Shown: positions 1 to 11,058 of the stretch, one piece after another
Numbering within the stretch: position 1 is the first letter of the stretch
Layout: each line of letters begins with the position of its first letter
Assembly: GCA_027886175.1 (NCBI GenBank)
Contig: JAJNNQ010000040.1
Location: forward strand, 23,580,001 to 23,644,000
Source: Phylloscopus collybita
Lineage: Eukaryota > Chordata > Aves > Passeriformes > Phylloscopidae
Direction of reading: 5' to 3'
DNA: 64,000 bases
The notes under the pieces: model-generated
What the model was told of the DNA's origin: nothing
The model's database searches: none
What the model saw: only the letters and a program-made list of their open reading frames with translations
Position numbers and translations under genes: made by a program

Positions 1-2813
1 AGAGAGTGGCAGTTGGAATATAAAATATAAGTGAAAAACTCAAAGCATTGACTTATATGTTAAAATTTGAATTTATCTACATTAACAGGATATCAAAAGG
101 AGACATGGTGTTTATCTTTCTGTATGCATTCACACCATTATTATTTTCTAAATGGAAAAAACCTGCTTCTCTTCACCCTGTGTTGCAAGCTGCTCATGAA
201 ACAGAAGCCTATCTTTTTGTAGCAGACATCCTAAGCCTCTCCCTCCCGACAGCTATGAAATTCTGCGTAATCCTGATGGGCATGTAGCAATGAGCATGGA
301 ATTCTTGCTAGTCACTGTAGATATTAGGCCTTTTTCCCATAAATACATTGCTTAATTTTACAAAAATTAATTCCTGTGTTTATTTGCATCTCATTTGCAC
401 AGATAGAATAATAAGTCTGCATAAGGTCAAGTAGAGGTGTAAGTCTTTGAGTGACTGGGATATAAATAGTCCATATATTTGGCTATTTAGAACACCATTG
501 CTCATGCATGACTATCAGTTGCAGTAGAAGTTTTGCATGTACAAGAGATATAGGGTCACATTTCAAATGATGTCAGTGGGGGCTCTAGGAAAGGCTCACA
601 GGCTCTTCACTACTGTAGAACCATTTGACTAGCTGCCTCATTTCTCCTTCTCCCTTTGCTGCAGGGCAAGTTGACACATTTAATTACTCCTCAGTATTTT
701 TGCCCATGAAGTTATTTGGTTATTTACCTGATCAAGTATTGCAAAGTAAGTTATAATAGATTTTTTTCTGCCACAAGTGAAGGTGCCTCCAATGGTTATA
801 TAAGGCAGGGACCAGCCAACCAAAGCCTTGCCAGTACCCCTTTCTCCTGGCTTTCAACACAGTTGTTATTGTCTCTCTCTCTTAAGCTGTGGCTGCCAAC
901 TCTGTTCAAATGTGTGGTGGTTTCCTGCAGTGGGCAAAGAGCCACCAAGACTGAAGCTGGATCCACAGACTAATTTCATGGCTAAATGCCGATTCCTTGA
1001 CTCGTAACTCTTCATAGGCACTAAATGGTGGAAGTATGCCAAAAAGAGCTTCTCTGGGAGGACAAGGGAGGTAGACACCTCTCTGTGCTAGAATATGAAA
1101 AAGTTTGTTGCCTCAAAGCAACAAAGTTATGTACTAGTGGTCTGGAGAATTAAAAAAAAAAAAGTGGCACTACCTCAATTTTTAAAAATAATTTCATTGT
1201 TGTTGTTGTTTTTGATTAATTTTAAATGGCTATTTGTGAGGAAACTACTTTTATTCCAAGCAAGGATTCATCTGTCTGCTTTTGCAAGGATTAAGTCTGC
1301 ACCAAATGGGAAACAAAACTCAGCCACATCATTCCTGTCTGCATGGAATTTACAGTAATGAAAAGAAAGCACCTCAGCTTTTTGCCATGGGGTGTCTGGA
1401 AGGCTTGTGTTTTCATCTTACTAACCAGCTCCTTAAGGAGGGCAATTCACATTTCCCCTGGAAGAATTTCTGCAGACAGCAGAGTTGGCCAACAAGAGAT
1501 GTGACTTCATGAAAATCTGCCCAGCATTTCATTAAGGTGAAAGACAGCTTGCTGGAATAACAAACTAAATAATTTGCTCTCATCATCCATGCCCCTTACC
1601 TCACTATCATCAATCAGGTTGAACAGATTAAAAACAAAGGGATAATTGAATTTTGAATGTGTCGTGATGGGTGCAACTGCCTATTTTCTATACAGCATAT
1701 AAGAATAACCATATCTATTCTGTATAAACAGGTAATTATTTATATAAACAAAATTGCATACACACACACATATATATATAAAATTGAAGTTTCTCTTCTA
1801 GTTGGCAGACCATTTTTCTTCTGTGCTAGTCCTAGAGCCAGATTTGGGAACTTATTTTTCCAGGACGAATTCTTAAAACTCAGTCGAGGTTACTGAGTTA
1901 ACTCCATTAACTGAGCTAGTTAAGGAAGTGAGAACCGGTTAAGTTGCCTTAACTCTGGACTCTTACAAGCTCATATGCAATCCTTCCCAGCAGAGTTAAT
2001 TAGCTTAGGCATCCAACCAGCAATTTTCACAGCAAACTAACCCAATTATCTCTGCATGATATGATACTCTGTCATGTCTGAGCCCAGAATATGTCTGTCT
2101 GCATATGGGAAAAATTAACCTCAGGTTGTGCCATTGAAAATAGCAGTGGGTGCTCTAGGGAGAGGGATGGTTCCCTTCTGCCTTTCATAATATGAATCTC
2201 TAAACTGATAACTACACAGTGAGAACACATAATCTCAATTTTCCTGCTAACTGTAATTTTTTAAAGTCAAAATCATTCAAAGTAAAGAGCATGAGGAGCC
2301 CAGGGTTCTAACTTCCAGAATGCAGCATAAAACATAATTTTTTTGACATCCTGTTCAGCATTATCAGACAATTTTTTCATGGCCAACTGCCCTCACTAAC
2401 TTGCTAACAGTTCCAATTTAAGCAGAACAGTTCAGATTTTCCTCCTTGCCCTGGAAGTGCTGATGATCTGCCATTATCTCCCGACAGATCTGCAGATTCA
2501 AGGGAAACCTTTGATAACACACTTCTATTGACAGTGTGATATTTTCATTACTTGTATTACTGCAGAACTTCAGCCTCTTGTTGTACTTATAAATTTATTC
2601 TTTTTGTTCCTAAGAAGTGAGGAGGCACTTCCCATTTTTCGAAGGACAATATATGTGCAGGATTCAAAGTCTTATCCAATGCCATACTCAAGAAAGCTGT
2701 GATATATTTAAGATCTGAACACTTCAGGTCTTCAAAAGGCTAAGGTGGGCCACGGACCAACTTTCTTCTGTGACAGTTATCAAAGTTGAGTTGCTTTAAT
2801 TGATATAACATAT
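1..2813. other. Unassigned intron 2 sequence
   Basis: AT-rich non-coding sequence. Apart from a GTT run (about 1197-1212) and the CA/TA microsatellite I see nothing definite. Confidence 0.6.
1759..1781. repeat. (CA)n(TA)n microsatellite
   Basis: A short compound run of CA units followed by TA units. Confidence 0.9.
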
Positions 2814-3350
2814 TGTCCTGGCTTCGACTGGGATGGAGTTAATTTTATTCTTTGTAACTTATACAGTACCGTGTTTTTAATTTAGTATGAGAAAGCTGTT
2901 GGTAACACACTGATGTTATATAGGTTTTGTTCAGTAGAGCTTGCTCTAAGTCAAGGACTTTTTGGTTTCCTTTACTCTGACTGTGAGCAGGTGCACTGAA
3001 CTTGCCAAAGGGATATTCCATATCATACAGCATCATGATCAGGAAATAAACTCGTGTTTCTCTGTCTCTGTGTGTGTTGGCTGGGAGCTGCTGATCACTT
3101 TGGTCAGCAGGTGATGAGCAATTGTATTATGCATCACTTGTTTCTTTTGGGTTTTATTCCTCTCTCTCTTTTTCATTACCTCTGTTATTATTGTTGGTAT
3201 TATTATTACAATAATATTTTATTCAACTGTTCCTGTCTCAACCCAAAAGTTTTGCCTTTTTCTAATTCAGCTCCTGCTGCGGGGGGTTGGGGGGGAAGTG
3301 AACGAGTGGCTGCATGTTGCTTAGTTGCCAGCTGGGATTAAATCATGACA
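2814..3350 (+). mobile_element. Solo LTR of an avian endogenous retrovirus (ERVL-like)
   Basis: It starts TGTCCTGGCTTCGACTGGGA and ends ATTAAATCATGACA, matching a common bird LTR family as I remember it. Inside are a region that normally holds the TATA box (decayed here near 3040), a T/ATT-rich stretch (3185-3225) and a G-rich block before the 3' end. It is 537 bp long. The 5-bp flanks CATAT (2809-2813) and CAGAT (3351-3355) look like a target duplication with one mismatch. No internal retroviral sequence or second LTR is adjacent, so this is a solo LTR left by recombination. It lies in PDE7B intron 2, antisense to the gene. Confidence 0.85.
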
Positions 3351-6151
3351 CAGATAAAAGTGTAAGGAGACAAGCACAATATAAAAAATAAGAGGGAGAA
3401 CATAATTTTCTGTAACGACTTTAGTTCAGATAATTACACTAATACTAAACATATTCTAGTCAGAGCACATAGCTATTATCTTTTATATCCTCAGGAAACA
3501 CTGCTAAGTGACCATTTAATTTTGTTATTTTTTACACTTGAATTATAAATATCCATCACTCTGATGCTGAAAGATGAGGCATTAAACTGATTCTACGCTC
3601 TTAATCTCAGGTTGACTGATATCTAGTCAATGCCCTGAAAAGTTACCTACTTACACTCTAGGAATTGTAAGCGTTTTGGCATTTTTTAATGTATTATTTA
3701 CTGTTTTCTAGCAGGAAGACAGGATTTTTACTGCAAGCCCCTCTTCCTCAACCTTTATAGGGAAAGAACTTCATATACATAATTCGTGTTACCTCAAGGA
3801 ATGCGGACTCAGTGGCAATTTGAAGCTACCCCAGAACCAGTAGTATAAAGCAGATACAGACTTTTTCTGACAGGAACAGCTACTACCACTTTAGGGTACA
3901 GCTCGATAATGTGCAGTTTCAAGCAAGGACTGATTTTGCATCAAAGATCCCTGAAGAAGTACAGTCAGTACTCCAGGCTCCTGTGTTTCTTTTCTTACTA
4001 GAGTAATTATCCTCTTGCAGTTGCTGGGACTTGCCCTCTAGATTTCTGTCTGGAGCACTGGTGTCACTGTTACACTAAATGACAGCATGACAGTTTCAGC
4101 ATATTTCAAAGACAGAGCAGCCAAGAAAGATGTCCCTCTCTGAAGGCACGCTGTGCTTTGTTCGCTGGTTACACCCACAGACATTAATCATGTCAGCTTT
4201 GCATTGATCAGTGACAAACTGTGTTACATTCTCTTGGAAATTCAATTCCCTTGTAAAATATGAGACTGGGCACTGCATGACACATTCAACACAAAGTCTT
4301 AGGCCTTTTTTGAAAATGCAAGTTCTGGTTTCTGTTCTTCCCTACAAGTTCAGTATGAAATGAGAGGTGTCCAGAATGGACGCCCTCTGGCTTTAACAGC
4401 ACTACCAGAACCACACAGATTTCTGCAATAAATTGAGACAACGGAACTTGTCTCCAGTAGTCACTCTCAGAGAAACCATAGTTTCTGCTGGTTTTGTACT
4501 TGTTCGTTCCTTCTTCCCACACCTCTTACAGGGCCAGTTCTGGAGTATACAAATTTCCCTTAGAATAGTTTCAGTTCTGTACATGATTTGGAATACCTTG
4601 GGGAGAAATGAAGAATTCTGTATTATATATGACACTGCAGTACTGAATTTGTTAGCAGCACTGAAAAAGAACAATAGAAGGCAAAATATTTTTTAATACA
4701 GGAGATGTAACCTCTGAGAATCAATTACACCTTTGGCATGTGCTCTTGGAGTCATTTTTACATTCCTATCAGTTTCCTTACTCAGCACAGCATATGTTCT
4801 CATTCTTGTACATATATATACTACAAGATAAAGATAAGAACATATGTAATGGAAACAAGATCTTGTTCTTCTCATTTCTCCTAAGGAATTGTTTGCACTA
4901 AGAGGGATGGACTGACTTGTTCTAAAAATACCAAATGAAACGATGAACCAATCCATGCAGAAATGGCTTTTTTGTTCTCCTCTCTCCCGTCGCCCATTCT
5001 TCCCCCTAATGCATAATAAAATTTGCATGGATATAACTTCCTTAGAACTAGAGTATTAGGAACTCAATTGTATTTACACTGTAGATTATAATTGGCATGA
5101 TAAAGGATCACAAGTGTATCTTTTTTTGTCAGCTTGTTCCATTAAGGACTTCTAACCATGGATCATTGATGTAACAGATCATTATGGTCCATTGTGTCAG
5201 TTCATCTGTTGGGATCTGTGCACTACAAGCATGACAGATTTCCTCTGCAGCAATTATAGTCTGTTGTGACAATAGGATTTAATGAATATAAACAACAAAC
5301 CACATAATCTGTTATTACAGAGCACAGCTATGCACCCAGATGGGAATTAAGTTCCTAGACATTGCCAGTTGCAGTTTTAAAAATTGTGGCTATTTCAATC
5401 TTCTCATTATTGGATGCAATGCTCTAATTTACAGCATATATTTATCTCTTCCCTGGCAGGTCAAAGATCTTCAGAATTTAAGGCTTAATCCTGCAAGTGT
5501 TCTGTGATTTCATTTTTTTTTTTTCTGAGTAAACATTATCTCTTAGGTTTTTAGACACTTAATCCCTGCCTTTCACTCTGATACTAGCCATGCTATTAAA
5601 TGTTTCAGTATTAGCATTGTAGATGAAACAAACAACCACAATGAAATTGGTCACAGAAATTAATAAAACATAGCAGAATATTTTTGTATTCTTTCTAAAG
5701 AATAGACACTTCTACTTAATATGATGTTTTACAAAGCTACACCAGTGCGAATGTAAAATCACACTGACTAAAATTTCCCTCACTGATGCAGCTGAAGATC
5801 TGCTCTAGAGACTTGGTACATGCTTACATGGAATTAATACTGTCTTTAGAAGTACAGATTTTCAGCTTTTGAATATGAGTTCTGGACTTCAGCTCATCAG
5901 AGCTTCCAGTTACAGCGTTGGTACTGCTGTATTTTCATCTATGGACATGGACACTGCTGGAATATATGTACTTTGCTTAAATAATTGAAAGTTCATCATA
6001 AAGAATATAGGACTACATGTAGATGAGCTATGTAAATGCCATTGTGTGCCATCATGGTCATTATCATGTACTTTTAAGAAACAGTTCCAAATTAAACATA
6101 TTTCCATTTCCACATGCTTGAATAAAAAAGGGAAGAGATTCTTACCCTTAC
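3351..6151. other. Unassigned intron 2 sequence
   Basis: AT-rich, with no recognised repeat or exon. Open frames of 60-111 codons have no recognisable product. The stretch around 5090-5330 looks evenly composed rather than repetitive and might be conserved, but this cannot be judged from one sequence. Confidence 0.6.
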
Positions 6152-6212
6152 CTAGCATGCGAACACATTTGGCATTCTGGTCAGGACTATCAAACGAGAT
6201 TTCTCCGCACCT
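6152..6212 (-). CDS. PDE7B: PDE7B coding exon 2
   Basis: This 61-base exon on the minus strand reads RCGEISFDSPDQ...AKCVRML plus the first base of a Gly codon. The acceptor is a strong pyrimidine tract ending CCCCAG (AG at 6214-6213). The donor is GTAAGG (GT at 6151-6150). Taking the AG at 6213 keeps the frame GAG|AGG (Glu-Arg); the next AG, two bases on, would break it. The sequence matches the region of PDE7B that follows MSCLMVE and aligns with the RRGAIS-type segment of the paralogue PDE7A, which acts as a PKA pseudosubstrate there (family knowledge from memory). Here the second Arg is Cys, as in PDE7B of other vertebrates. A 161-codon frame runs through this exon into both introns, but only these 61 bases are supported as coding. 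Exon 3 would start with the rest of the Gly codon; I did not find it to the left. Confidence 0.95.
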
Positions 6213-7215
6213 CTGGGGAAAAAAGAGAGATATTTTGTTAAAGACTCTGTGATAGTACCCCGTCCTCATCCTCTGATACCTCTCTTTATGTTTTATGTTC
6301 AAGACACATTGTAAAATTGTCAAAATTAAAGTCTTTGGAAGTAGCCAAAGTTTAAGAAAAAATGTTTGTTGCAAATGTGCCAGGATGGTCAACACTGTAC
6401 TCCAGGGTGTTCACCAAGGAAAACTCAAGGTGATGTCTTACTGCCTTTGGATCTGTCTTGAGCTAAGACTGATGTCTGCCCCTATCATCGAGGATGATTG
6501 TCTCCCTGTATACTCCCAGTCAAGGAACATCATTAGAGTTATCATCAGAATACAGAAGTGTTAGGTTGCTTTCAAACACAAGATACCATTTTTGAGTTTA
6601 TGCAGACAGACCTGTCGGTTTAGCTGCCAGGAGGAACATAATTGGTGTGGCTCATGGATCTGATCCAGCTTCAATTAAAGACAATCAGTGGACAGATCCC
6701 ACTAACTTCAGTAGTGGTTTCTTCAGGTGCTACATAAAAGATTCAGTTTCATATCGCTACACTCAAAGCTCATGAGAGGGGCTTAAGGACAGCCTTTCTG
6801 TTTTTTCTAGGTAAAAGTGGTCTAGGTACTTTTCTAGGTAAAATTGCTCCATCCTTCCTTATCTACGTACTTACAGTTTTGGTATCCATGACCAAATGGG
6901 AATAAAAGCAGAGTGAATAAAGTTTGGAAAAATAACTGAGAGCTGTCCATTTCCCTTCCTCTTTCTTTCTGTCTTTCTATTACATATTTTCTCCTTTTCA
7001 GCACCTATGGTGAAGTTGTTAGAACTGGTTTTTTGTTTGGGTTTTTTTTTTCATTAATGAAGGTGACATTGCAACAAATATTAAAACCTACAAATCGGGT
7101 AAGTAAAAACCTCAGAGCATCAAAGAAGATGAAAGACAGCAGTAGTTTCATAAATGAACAACAAACACATTTGGAACTCACTATTGTTAAAAAACTTTTC
7201 ACCTCCCTCACACTG

Positions 7216-7243
7216 AAATAAACACAAATAAACAAACAAACAA
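7216..7243. repeat. (AAAC)n simple repeat
   Basis: AAATAAACAAACAAACAAAA-type run, with a stretch of ATAAACAC just before it. Confidence 0.85.
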
Positions 7244-8420
7244 AAGTCCCACACAGAGTCTTTTCATATATCAGTACATCTAAAAAGAGCAAACAAATGC
7301 CTGTGTTAACCTTCCTAGGTGGGAGCACATACTACAGAAACATTGAAAAACAACACGTTGCATTTCAAAGTTAATTTTACAAATGGTCTTATACCAGCTG
7401 CCGGTCAGGACAACCAGAAACTTGATATTTATTCTTCTGAGAAGAATGCTAAAATATAGGCATCTTTTCACAGCAGTCTCCCAGCTGCCTCTTCTCAAGC
7501 AAGCATACTTGAACAAACACAGATGGTAGAAAGCATGTCAAAATTCACTGCCCACCTCACCCCCGGAATTATGGTGCTCTGTGAAAACCTTTGGTTATTT
7601 TTGATTCAGTCCCTCAGAAGTACTGTATATTCCAGACATATTTATATAAACATCACAGTTCAGGCTGGCAAGTGGTGGTGTCTCCACAATATCTAACAAC
7701 ACTTACCAGTCCTAGCATTGTGAAAGTGGGAAAATGGCTAACGCTCCCCAGAGCCAACTAACATCCCACGGGATCCATTGTGATGATGGATGAACTTTGA
7801 AAACTTTGCAAGTAAGATTCAGATAACTGTATACAAGTTCATAGCCTTATCTGAATTCCCTTTATGCCTACAGTCCACAGAAGTGGTTGAAAATCATGTT
7901 ACAACAGTCAGCTCAGGAGATTTTTTCACCACTACCACTGCAGCTGGGAATACCAGGAGAAAGATATTCTGCAGCAATTTCACTTCTGTTGCTAGTAAAA
8001 ACTCAGTGGGATGAAAAGTAAACTGCTACCAAACTGCTCAGGGCATCTGAAAAAGACCTAGATGGATCCTGGATGTGTAAAATGGCACAGAAATACAGCA
8101 GGAACTCACTTTTGCTCATCCAAAGAACAGAGTTGTTTGCGCATTTTTGCTGTTAGCAAATGTTTTCATGAACAAGAAGTGAGGATTTCTGGATTTAAAC
8201 TTTAGGATTAAACTGGGACTTTACTACAAGTGCTATGATTTCCTTCCATGGCTGGATGAGCTTCCTCTGCCTTTTTCTTGAACTGGCTTACTTCCATGTT
8301 TAGGTTTGTTCTGCCTGCTTGTACACCGTGGTTGGTACTGTGAGGTGTGGCCAAAAGTCTCTCCAAACCCAATCAATTTCCAAACTAATCTTCCAGCTGC
8401 TCATTCCCTCCTGAAAATAT

Positions 8421-8444
8421 TGGTTATAGAGTTGGTTATAGAGT
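8421..8444. repeat. 12-bp tandem duplication
   Basis: TGGTTATAGAGT occurs twice in direct contact. Confidence 0.95.
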
Positions 8445-8815
8445 CAGCAAAGAATCTATCAGGGAGAAGAAATAGGAATTTGATATTGGATGCTGGTTAT
8501 TCTACTTTTTAATTTCAACCAGTTTGAAAGAAGAGGGAGAAGGAAGAATGACCTTTGACATGCCTGAGTATGGGATACTTTAAATCTCAGTTTGGGCTTC
8601 ATGGCTGGGCCTAGTATAGTATTGGCTGGACTGGCTCTGCCATTTGCAGTCCTGAATGTTGGGCTGGTGAGATCACAAAGGCAATGCCTTTGTTGTTGAA
8701 AATTTTAAAAAACTGTTGTGTTTTGAATTGGTTAGATTTAACAAAGAAATGGGTAAATACAAGTAAAATTCAACCCCCTGAGTCTTCATTGTACATTCAC
8801 ATACTTTGAATAACT

Positions 8816-9268
8816 GCTTCTTCACTCTGATATGTTTTGTTCTGTATGTCCTGAGTATGGTGTTCAACATGTCTCTCCCAACATTGCAATAATCAGGGAG
8901 GTGCTTGATGTACACCATCAGCCAAATGTGACAATAAATATTGCATCATTTTCTTTTTGCAGGAGGTGACAGAGATTATTGTACCTCCAAATAGAGGAGA
9001 TGTGTTAACTGCACATTGATTGTATGCCAAATGTGTTTTAAGAATCTATTGATTTCTTTTTTTAAAGTAACCTTTAGTTAGTGTGCTTTGCTCTTACCCA
9101 TAGTAGATGGATCTGGATTCCACATAACAATATAGTTTGGTGAAAGAGCTTTTCCTTACTTTCTTTTTTTCCTAGAGTACTACATATAATTTCTTATTCC
9201 TTTAGAAAGTAGAGTTATAAGATATACTCATAAACACAACTGATTAAAAGAATTTAAGGCAGAACAAA
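8816..9268. repeat. 453-bp direct repeat, copy 1
   Basis: It is the same as 10606-11058 at a constant offset of 1790 bases with one difference (C at 8894, T at 10684), compared by eye through the whole length. It starts GCTTCTTCACTCTG and ends GGCAGAACAAA. It has no TG...CA ends, no poly-A tail, no terminal inverted repeats and no coding frame. A 7-base direct repeat ACTGCTT sits at 8813-8819 and 9277-9283, close to but not exactly at the edges of the shared block. It is not a repeat family I recognise. Confidence 0.97.
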
Positions 9269-10605
9269 TGGATGAGACTGCTTTTATTCTCTTTCTGGAG
9301 ACAAGGAAAGCATAGGTGCTTTCAGTCAATAATATTTTCTATATTTAGAAATATATATTTAGTACTAGAGGTATATTTCCACATAGAATTGCAGCCTGCA
9401 GTTCATTACACATGTGAACTTTTTTATATATTTATATAAGAAAATGAATTAATAAATTATCTACTTTCTACTCCCCTTTTTGAGATCAGATGCATGCCAT
9501 GATATTGAGCCTGTTACACGAGCTGCAGTGTAGTAAATTAGAATGGAACTTACATATCCCCCATGGAAAAGAGACTGAATCATGGAGCAGCTAAAAGTGG
9601 AGCTTAAAATAAAACAAAGTGAAAAATGAGAATAGGGACCAAAGGACATGGAACTCAGAAGAAATGTGGCATGATCTCAGCAAGGTAAGTATATCGGAGA
9701 GCTTGAAACCAGCCTGGATGACTCTGATTGCCCAGTACCACTCGCCAGAAAAGGGAAACACCAGAAGTCACAGGCACCATCTTCCACAGAGAAAGGCTCT
9801 GTTGGAGAAGGGTGTTCTCAGGCAAGATCACCACTTTGCAAGATACTATGAGGAGTACACAGGAAAACGGCCAGCCATCTGCAAGGAGCCCTGTACCAAA
9901 AGAGTGCATGTAAAACTGCAACAAAGCAGGCCATAACTAGCAGGAAAAAGCTCATGCAGGGAGTGGATGGAAAATCTACTCTGTGTATGAAGGCAGTAAT
10001 GCATCTCATGTTACTTCTCTGGTATTACATGATCATTCATAGGTTGGGTTTCCATTTCCAGCATGCCTGCACTCACACCAGCTGTATTTGAGGATTTGAG
10101 ATATGTAGCAATAAACAGCATCCATATACCCCAGCCAGAATATGCTCTTAGTTTGTTGGGGTTTTTTGGATTCTTTTTTAATGTTGTGGAGAAAAATTTT
10201 CCTATGGAAAAACTGGTTTTGAAGTCATTCTCTTCAGCTTCTATCTGTATAAGTAACTAATGCATTACTCATTTTAAGGAGGAAGATGCCAACCAAGTAA
10301 CTGAAGTAAATGGTTCTAAACCCTTTTCTATGACAAAATTCAGCAAGTAAATGTCTGAAAGTGTTTTTCTTGAAAATTTCAGTAAGTGGCATGTTAATTT
10401 TCTACCTTCTTAAATGCATATAACTGACACTGATCTAGCATTTAACTATTTTAATCTTGTTAGATTTTATAATGTTTTAAAAATATAGTAGGAATTTCTC
10501 TGGCATGAAATTTGAATGTCTGTAATTTTGACCTTTTTAAGCTGCAGATAACCAAGTTTTGTAAAGCCAGTTTAAAAGGTTATTGGAGTAGAAACATATT
10601 TATAG
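9269..10605. other. Unique spacer between the two 453-bp repeats
   Basis: This 1337-bp stretch includes a plus-strand frame of 105 codons (9619-9936) containing a good splice-donor match, AAG|GTAAGT (GT at 9685-9686). The frame has no recognised homology and no matching acceptor was identified, so no exon is called. Confidence 0.5.
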
Positions 10606-11058
10606 GCTTCTTCACTCTGATATGTTTTGTTCTGTATGTCCTGAGTATGGTGTTCAACATGTCTCTCCCAACATTGCAATAATTAGGGAGGTGCTTGATG
10701 TACACCATCAGCCAAATGTGACAATAAATATTGCATCATTTTCTTTTTGCAGGAGGTGACAGAGATTATTGTACCTCCAAATAGAGGAGATGTGTTAACT
10801 GCACATTGATTGTATGCCAAATGTGTTTTAAGAATCTATTGATTTCTTTTTTTAAAGTAACCTTTAGTTAGTGTGCTTTGCTCTTACCCATAGTAGATGG
10901 ATCTGGATTCCACATAACAATATAGTTTGGTGAAAGAGCTTTTCCTTACTTTCTTTTTTTCCTAGAGTACTACATATAATTTCTTATTCCTTTAGAAAGT
11001 AGAGTTATAAGATATACTCATAAACACAACTGATTAAAAGAATTTAAGGCAGAACAAA
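10606..11058. repeat. 453-bp direct repeat, copy 2
   Basis: This is the second copy of the 8816-9268 block, in the same orientation, with unrelated flanks on both sides (left ...CATATTTATAG, right AAAGTTTCTATG...). It is about 99.8% identical to copy 1, so the duplication is recent or is an assembly artefact. I see no clear target-site duplication around it. Confidence 0.97.

Larger units (their letters stand above)
1..6151 (-). other. PDE7B: PDE7B intron 2, 5' part (runs off the left edge)
   Basis: This begins with the GTAAGG donor at 6151 and continues past position 1. I looked for a match to the next PDE7B exon (the segment beginning Asp-Ile-Arg in the family) and found none, so intron 2 is longer than 6.1 kb. 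It contains one solo LTR (2814-3350) and simple repeats. Confidence 0.85.

Noticed and set aside
1..6151. PDE7B exon 3 in the left part of the window
   Set aside because: I searched by eye on the minus strand for the expected Asp-Ile-Arg start and the Arg-Arg-Gly-Ser segment with a proper acceptor and found none.
5910..6395. 161-codon minus-strand ORF as a gene
   Set aside because: Only the 61 bases at 6152-6212 are coding (PDE7B exon 2). The rest of the frame is intron read through both splice sites.
8816..11058. The 453-bp pair as the two LTRs of a 2.2-kb retroelement
   Set aside because: The blocks lack TG...CA ends, the copies differ at the first flanking base, no primer-binding site or polypurine tract was seen, and no exact target duplication brackets the whole.
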